Below, one piece after another: positions 59,108 to 64,000 of a DNA stretch of 64,000 nucleotides (the first letter of the stretch is position 1; each line of letters starts with the position of its first letter). The notes beneath the pieces were generated by a model that did no database searches, had not been told where the DNA came from, and worked only from the letters and a program-made list of their open reading frames with translations. Origin of the DNA: Neobacillus piezotolerans (GTDB lineage Bacteria > Bacillota > Bacilli > Bacillales > Cytobacillaceae); NCBI RefSeq assembly GCF_003362805.1, contig NZ_QNQT01000001.1:620001-684000 (forward strand). The letters are read 5' to 3'. Made by a program: the position numbers and the translations under genes.

Positions 59108-59191
59108 GTATTAGGCATTTTGTCGGGTAAAGATAATTGTCTCCGCGAAAAAAGCGCAAAATAGGGCAAAGAGCTGTAAAGGAGGTTAGCG

Positions 59192-59662
59192 ATGAGCAAG
59201 GTAACTGAAGTGGTGGAACAATTGGCCACTCCGATTGTTAATGATCTAGGCCTTGAATTGGTCGATGTTGAATACGTTAAAGAAGGCCGGGATTGGTTTT
59301 TGAGGCTGTATATCGATAAGGAAAGCGGCGTCGATATCGAGGAATGCGGCACGGTAAGTGAGCGCTTAAGCGAAAAACTCGATGAACTCGACCCGATCCC
59401 GCACAATTACTTCCTGGAGGTTTCGTCCCCTGGCGCGGAAAGGCCGCTAAAGAAGGAAAAGGATTTCATCAGCGCGATTGGAAAAAATGTTTTTGTTAAA
59501 ACGTACGAGCCAATCGACGGTGAAAAGTCATTTGAAGGTATTCTGCTCGAATATGACGGTCAAACGGTCAAACTCGAAATCAAGGTGAAAACACGCACAA
59601 AAACAGTTGAGATTCCTTTCGGGAAAGTGGCGAGCGCGCGGCTGGCGGTAACATTCGGCTGA
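59192..59662 (+). CDS. rimP: Ribosome maturation factor RimP
   Basis: 156 residues from ATG 59192 with AAAGGAGG upstream. The family motifs [30 protein letters not shown] and the C-terminal SH3-like half ([17 protein letters not shown]) are clear. It acts early in 30S assembly. First gene of the nusA-infB operon; the 105-bp gap to nusA shows no structure that I can support. Confidence 0.96.
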   Translation: MSKVTEVVEQLATPIVNDLGLELVDVEYVKEGRDWFLRLYIDKESGVDIEECGTVSERLSEKLDELDPIPHNYFLEVSSPGAERPLKKEKDFISAIGKNVFVKTYEPIDGEKSFEGILLEYDGQTVKLEIKVKTRTKTVEIPFGKVASARLAVTFG

Positions 59663-59767
59663 TTGGACCGCCTAAACGGCAAATGAGGGGCGGATGCTTA
59701 AGGAAAAAAGCAACTCGCCCGCCTATTTGCCAAAATTATTAAAAAGGCTAAAGGGGGATTAGAACTC

Positions 59768-60901
59768 ATGAGCAGCGAACTTTTGGATGCTCTAACTATT
59801 CTGGAAAGAGACAAGGGAATTTCCAGGGATGTATTAATAGAAGCAATTGAAGCAGCCCTCGTTTCGGCATATCGCCGTAACTTCAACCAGGCGCAAAATG
59901 TGAGAATCGATATTAACATGGAGAACGGGCTGATGCGCGTTTTCGCAAGGAAAGAAGTCGTTGACGAGGTTTTCGATCCACGTCTTGAAATTTCTATCGA
60001 CGAGGCTAGGAAAATCAACCCTAACTATCAGGTTGAAGATATCGTTGAAATGGAAGTTACGCCGAAAGACTTTGGACGCATTGCCGCCCAGACCGCGAAG
60101 CAGGTAGTCACTCAGCGCGTACGTGAGGCTGAACGCGGTATTATCTATTCGGAGTTCATCGATCGCGAAGAAGACATTATGACCGGTATTGTCCAAAGGA
60201 TCGATTCGAAATTCATCTATGTTAGCCTTGGGAAAATTGAGGCCCTGCTGCCAATCAACGAACAGATGCCAAACGAACACTACAAGCCGCATGACAGGAT
60301 CAAGGTTTTCTTAACAAAAGTCGAAAAGACCACCAAGGGGCCGCAAATTTTCGTTTCAAGGACCCATCCTGGCCTGCTGAAGAGGCTGTTTGAAATCGAA
60401 GTGCCTGAAATCTACGACGGCACAGTTGAAATCAAATCCGTCGCCCGCGAAGCGGGAGACAGGTCGAAAATTTCCGTCCATTCCGAGAATCCGGAAGTTG
60501 ACCCGGTCGGCTCATGCGTCGGCCCTAAGGGAACACGCGTACAGGCTGTTGTGAATGAACTAAAAGGCGAAAAGATAGATATCGTGAAATGGTCGGATGA
60601 TCCGGTCATATTCGTTGCGAACTCGCTTAGCCCTTCAAAAGTTCTGGATGTCATCGTCAATGAGGCGGATAAGGCAACAACGGTCATCGTTCCAGACTAT
60701 CAACTATCCCTGGCGATTGGCAAAAGAGGCCAGAACGCGCGCCTGGCGGCAAAACTTACCGGGTGGAAGATTGATATTAAGGCAGAAACCGAAGCTCGTG
60801 AAATGGGCATCTTCCCGCGTGAGGAAACGATCAGGCTTTTTGATGAAGAAGAAGAGTATTACGAGGAAGACGATTTTGACTTTGAAGAAGAAACGGATTA
60901 A
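59768..60901 (+). CDS. nusA: Transcription termination/antitermination factor NusA
   Basis: 377 residues from ATG 59768. The N-terminal RNA polymerase-binding domain (to about 130), S1 domain (EDIMTGIVQRIDSKFIYVSL, about 137-200), then two KH domains (VGPKGTRVQAVVNELKGEKI and LAIGKRGQNARLAAKLTGWK) and an acidic tail (EEEEYYEEDDFDFEEE). It modulates pausing and intrinsic termination. In Firmicutes it lacks the E. coli C-terminal repeats, as here. Confidence 0.97.
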   Translation: MSSELLDALTILERDKGISRDVLIEAIEAALVSAYRRNFNQAQNVRIDINMENGLMRVFARKEVVDEVFDPRLEISIDEARKINPNYQVEDIVEMEVTPKDFGRIAAQTAKQVVTQRVREAERGIIYSEFIDREEDIMTGIVQRIDSKFIYVSLGKIEALLPINEQMPNEHYKPHDRIKVFLTKVEKTTKGPQIFVSRTHPGLLKRLFEIEVPEIYDGTVEIKSVAREAGDRSKISVHSENPEVDPVGSCVGPKGTRVQAVVNELKGEKIDIVKWSDDPVIFVANSLSPSKVLDVIVNEADKATTVIVPDYQLSLAIGKRGQNARLAAKLTGWKIDIKAETEAREMGIFPREETIRLFDEEEEYYEEDDFDFEEETD

Positions 60902-60919
60902 CGAGCGGAGGGAATTGGC

Positions 60920-61201
60920 GTGAACAAAATGAAAAAGGTTCCGATGCGTAAATGTGTCGCAACAGGGGAAATGAAACCCAAAAAAGAACTTGTTCGCATC
61001 GTTCGCTCTAAAGAAGGCGTGGTCTCAATCGATCCCACGGGCAAGAAGTCGGGCCGCGGCGCGTACCTTTCCCTGGATCGTGAAGCCATTCTATTGGCAA
61101 AGAAAAAGAATGTACTATCAAACCATTTGCAAACTGACATAGATTCTACTTTATATGACGAGCTCCTCGAGCTCATTGAAAAGGAGAAACGGCAATCCTG
61201 A
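60920..61201 (+). CDS. rnpM: YlxR/RnpM, RNA-binding protein
   Basis: 93 residues from GTG 60920 with CGGAGGG upstream. The signature [18 protein letters not shown] and GRGAYL define the YlxR family, which is reported in B. subtilis to bind and modulate RNase P (renamed RnpM). The stop overlaps the ylxQ start by one base (TGATG). Confidence 0.93.
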   Translation: MNKMKKVPMRKCVATGEMKPKKELVRIVRSKEGVVSIDPTGKKSGRGAYLSLDREAILLAKKKNVLSNHLQTDIDSTLYDELLELIEKEKRQS

Positions 61202-61503
61202 TGAAACCAAATCAATGGATGTCATTGCTTGGCTTGGCAAATCGGGCACGCAAAGTCATTTCAGGGGAAGAGCTTTCCATAAAGGAAATCCGGAGCGGGA
61301 AGGCCAAATTAATCCTGCTATCCGCGGATGCATCAGCCAATACCGCCAAAAAAATCACGGACAAGTGCAATTCCTATCAAGTCCCTTGCAGGACCGTCGA
61401 TAATCGGTTCGACCTTGGTTCGGCAATCGGAAAAGATGCGCGCGTGGTGGTGGCTGTACTGGATGATGGTTTTGCCGGGAAATTGATGACACTGCTCGAT
61501 TAA
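61201..61503 (+). CDS. ylxQ: YlxQ, L7Ae-family RNA-binding protein
   Basis: 100 residues from ATG 61201, overlapping the ylxR stop by one base. An L7Ae/L30e/S12e-like fold with [15 protein letters not shown] and [15 protein letters not shown]. It probably binds kink-turn RNA; its cellular target is not firmly known. It lies between ylxR and infB in the conserved operon. Confidence 0.92.
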   Translation: MKPNQWMSLLGLANRARKVISGEELSIKEIRSGKAKLILLSADASANTAKKITDKCNSYQVPCRTVDNRFDLGSAIGKDARVVVAVLDDGFAGKLMTLLD

Positions 61504-61522
61504 TACTAGCGGGGGTGAAAGA

Positions 61523-64000
61523 ATGAGTAAGACACGTGTATATGAATACGCTAAAAAATACAATGTTTCGAGTAAAGATATAATCGCCAAATTGAAAGAT
61601 ATGAATGTTGAAGTCTCTAACCATATGGCGACGATAGAAAATGACGCTTTCAATAAACTGGAAGCCATCTACAATAAAAAGGATGACAGGCCGCAGCCGC
61701 GTCCGCAGCAGGGAGACCAAACTGGCCGCCCGCAGCAAGGAAACCGGGATAACCGGCCACAGGGCAGCCAGCAGCCGCGTCAACAAGGAAATAGGGACAG
61801 CCGCCCACAAGGGAACCGCGATGACCGGCCGCAATCCGGCCAAGGTACCCGTCCGCAAGGCAGCCAGGGAACGCGCCCGCAAGGAAAGCGCGATGGCCGT
61901 CCGCAAGGCAGCCAGGGAACGCGCCCGCAAGGAAAGCGCGATGGCCGTCCGCAAGGCAGCCAGGGAACGCGCCCGCAAGGAAACCGCGATGGCCGTCCAC
62001 AAGGCAGCCAAGGAACGCGCCCGCAAGGCGGACAGCAAAACCGTCCCCAACAGCCGGCGGCAGCCAATCAGCAACGTCCTTCAAGACCTGCTGGCCAAAA
62101 GCCTGTAGAGAGCAAAAAATCGGAAAATGATAACAGGTCAAAAGAAAATAAAGCGTTCAATAAAGGGAAAACTTCAAATAGGCCCAATCAGAATCAGGGC
62201 CAAAACAGGAATAGGCCTGGCAAGAAGCCTCATCAGCATCAGCCGGCTCCTGTCGTGAAAAAAGAAAGGGAACTCCCTGAAAAGATTACTTTCACAGAAT
62301 CCCTGACAGTTGCCGAACTCGCGAAGAAGCTTTACAGGGAGCCATCCGAAATCATCAAGAAGCTGTTCCTTCTCGGTGTGATGGCGACAATCAATCAGGA
62401 ACTTGATAAAGATGCGATTGAACTGATTGCCAGCGAGTACGGAGTTGAAGTCGAAGAAGAAATCAAAATAGACACAACTGACCTTGAAGTTTACTTCACA
62501 GAGGATGAAACTGAAAACCTCGTTGAAAGGCCATCGGTCGTTACGATCATGGGCCACGTTGACCATGGTAAAACGACATTGCTTGATTCCATTCGCCATA
62601 CAAAAGTAACAGCAGGCGAAGCAGGTGGAATCACCCAGCATATCGGTGCATACCAGGTAGAAGAAAACGGCAAAAAGATCACTTTCCTTGATACGCCTGG
62701 ACACGCCGCGTTTACAACTATGCGTGCACGTGGTGCTAAAATTACCGATATCACCATCCTTGTCGTAGCAGCTGATGATGGCGTAATGCCGCAAACGGTT
62801 GAGGCAATCAACCATGCGAAGGCAGCGGAAGTGCCAATTATTGTCGCAATCAACAAAATGGATAAGCCAACCGCGAATCCTGACAGGGTCATGCAAGAAT
62901 TGACCGAGCACGCCCTTGTTCCTGAAGCATGGGGCGGGGATACAATTTTCGTTCCGCTTTCAGCGAAAACAGGGGAAGGGATCGATAATCTCCTTGAAAT
63001 GATTCTTCTTGTAGGTGAAGTGGAAGAATACAAAGCGAATCCGAACCGTAAAGCGGTCGGAACAGTCATCGAGGCCCAGCTTGATAAAGGCCGCGGATCT
63101 GTCGCGACATTGCTTGTCCAGAATGGAACACTAAAAATCGGTGACCCGATTGTTGTCGGCGATACGTTCGGCCGCGTCCGCGCGATGGTTAACGACAAAG
63201 GGCGCCGCGTGAAAGAAGCCGGCCCATCAACTCCGGTAGAAATTACCGGCTTGAATGATGTCCCTCAGGCAGGCGACCGTTTCGTCGTATTTGAAGATGA
63301 GAAAACTGCAAGGCAGGTCGGGGAGTCCCGCGCCTCACAAGCATTGGTCGCATCCCGTGGCGAAAAGTCCCGTGTAAGCCTGGATAACTTGTTTGAACAG
63401 TTAAAACTAGGGGAAATGAAAGACTTGAACATCATTATCAAAGCCGATGCCCAAGGTTCCGCGGAAGCAATGGCTGGATCCCTGATGAAAATTGAAGTTC
63501 CAGGAATCAATATCCGGATAATCCATACTGGAGTCGGTGCGATTAACGAATCCGACATCACCCTAGCCGCTGCTTCGAATGCTATCGTAATCGGATTTAA
63601 TGTCCGCCCTGATGCGAATGCCAAGCGCGCGGCTGAGGCTGAAAAAGTGGATATGCGTTTGCACAGAATTATTTACAAGGTAATTGAAGAGATTGAAGCT
63701 GCCATGAAGGGTATGCTTGATCCTGAGTTCCAGGAGAAAGTTATCGGTCAGGCTGAAGTCCGCCAGACGTTCAAAGTATCCAAAATTGGTACAATTGCCG
63801 GTTCTTATGTAACAGATGGCAAGATTACCCGAGATAGCGGAATCCGCGTCATTCGTGACGGCGTTGTTATTTTTGAAGGTACAATCGACGCCTTGAAGCG
63901 TTTCAAGGATGATGCCAAAGAAGTAGCGCAAGGGTACGAGTGCGGTATCACAATCAAGAACTTCAATGACGTTAAAGAAGGCGACGTCATCGAGGCGTTT
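61523..64000 (+). CDS. infB: Translation initiation factor IF-2, cut by the window end
   Basis: 826 residues are present from ATG 61523 (GGGGGTGAAAG upstream), open to the last base. The N-terminal region ([20 protein letters not shown]) is followed by a Gln/Arg/Gly/Pro-rich linker (about 52-235) with a 16-residue tandem repeat. Then comes the IF2N domain ([16 protein letters not shown]) and the GTPase: [26 protein letters not shown] and SAKTGEG, followed by domains II and III and most of domain IV. IF-2 places fMet-tRNA on the ribosome. Only a few residues of domain IV are missing. Confidence 0.96.
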   Translation, partial: MSKTRVYEYAKKYNVSSKDIIAKLKDMNVEVSNHMATIENDAFNKLEAIYNKKDDRPQPRPQQGDQTGRPQQGNRDNRPQGSQQPRQQGNRDSRPQGNRDDRPQSGQGTRPQGSQGTRPQGKRDGRPQGSQGTRPQGKRDGRPQGSQGTRPQGNRDGRPQGSQGTRPQGGQQNRPQQPAAANQQRPSRPAGQKPVESKKSENDNRSKENKAFNKGKTSNRPNQNQGQNRNRPGKKPHQHQPAPVVKKERELPEKITFTESLTVAELAKKLYREPSEIIKKLFLLGVMATINQELDKDAIELIASEYGVEVEEEIKIDTTDLEVYFTEDETENLVERPSVVTIMGHVDHGKTTLLDSIRHTKVTAGEAGGITQHIGAYQVEENGKKITFLDTPGHAAFTTMRARGAKITDITILVVAADDGVMPQTVEAINHAKAAEVPIIVAINKMDKPTANPDRVMQELTEHALVPEAWGGDTIFVPLSAKTGEGIDNLLEMILLVGEVEEYKANPNRKAVGTVIEAQLDKGRGSVATLLVQNGTLKIGDPIVVGDTFGRVRAMVNDKGRRVKEAGPSTPVEITGLNDVPQAGDRFVVFEDEKTARQVGESRASQALVASRGEKSRVSLDNLFEQLKLGEMKDLNIIIKADAQGSAEAMAGSLMKIEVPGINIRIIHTGVGAINESDITLAAASNAIVIGFNVRPDANAKRAAEAEKVDMRLHRIIYKVIEEIEAAMKGMLDPEFQEKVIGQAEVRQTFKVSKIGTIAGSYVTDGKITRDSGIRVIRDGVVIFEGTIDALKRFKDDAKEVAQGYECGITIKNFNDVKEGDVIEAF
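61859..62032 (+). repeat. 48-bp tandem repeat inside infB
   Basis: Three full 48-bp units (61859-61906, 61907-61954, 61955-62002) and a partial fourth to 62032, encoding [16 protein letters not shown] with a Lys/Asn change in the third. The first two units are almost identical at the DNA level, pointing to recent duplication. The unit length keeps the frame. Confidence 0.85.

Noticed and set aside
61859-62032. CRISPR-like repeat array
   Set aside because: Units are directly adjacent with no spacers and encode protein in frame.
61641-62108. Alternative + and - frames across the infB linker with Arg/Ala or Gly/Cys repeats
   Set aside because: They are the other frames of the 48-bp tandem repeat; the infB frame continues through to an intact GTPase.

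Overview
The window is about 64 kb of chromosome from a low-to-mid GC Gram-positive bacterium of the family Bacillaceae. The gene order and proteins match the conserved Bacillus subtilis stretch from fakA (yloV) through recG, fapR-plsX-fabD-fabG-acpP, rnc-smc-ftsY, ylxM-ffh-rpsP, rimM-trmD-rplS, rbgA-rnhB, sucCD, dprA-topA-trmFO, xerC-hslVU-codY, rpsB-tsf, pyrH-frr, uppS-cdsA-dxr-rasP, proS-polC and rimP-nusA-ylxR-ylxQ-infB. Every gene I can support lies on the + strand. I assign the family from PolC, FapR, CodY, YlxM, RnpM/YlxR and the Ser-starting HslV; the species is not recognisable by eye. No tRNA, rRNA, phage, IS transposase or CRISPR array is visible. The window starts inside fakA and ends inside infB.

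Layout: 1-4186 carries the end of fatty-acid kinase FakA, L-serine dehydratase (sdaAB-sdaAA) and recG. 4212-8122 is the phospholipid and fatty-acid operon, with a promoter and FapR operator in front of fapR and a 317-bp structured insert before acpP. 8239-13595 holds RNase III, SMC and FtsY. 13955-26148 is an accessory insertion between ftsY and ylxM: eight tightly coupled genes for an exported membrane protein, an ABC ATPase and permease, a Gly-rich membrane scaffold, a MoxR AAA+ ATPase, a DUF58 protein, a BatA-like VWA protein and a large protein with two VWA-like segments. This is the least understood part of the window and the best candidate for an undescribed system. 26273-32553 returns to the SRP, ribosome-maturation and tRNA-modification genes. 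32609-40414 has rnhB, sucCD, dprA, topA and trmFO. 40477-44266 is xerC-hslV-hslU-codY.

From 44491 on, rpsB follows codY directly, whereas in B. subtilis the large flagellar/chemotaxis operon sits between them. tsf, pyrH, frr, uppS, cdsA, dxr, rasP, proS and polC follow, then the rimP-nusA-infB operon with its own promoter and leader hairpin. The long gene-free gaps (7572-7888, 13596-13954, 45199-45556, 46442-46768, 48052-48432) are mostly filled by short palindromic repeats of at least three types, alongside strong terminators and promoters.

Together the genes serve membrane lipid synthesis, protein targeting (FtsY, Ffh, YlxM, LepB), ribosome assembly and translation, chromosome maintenance (SMC, TopA, XerC, RecG, PolC, RNase HII, DprA) and regulation by malonyl-CoA (FapR) and GTP/branched-chain amino acids (CodY). 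Start codons were moved downstream of the longest reading frame where a ribosome binding site and remembered family lengths agreed. All family assignments are from reading the translations; no database search was run.
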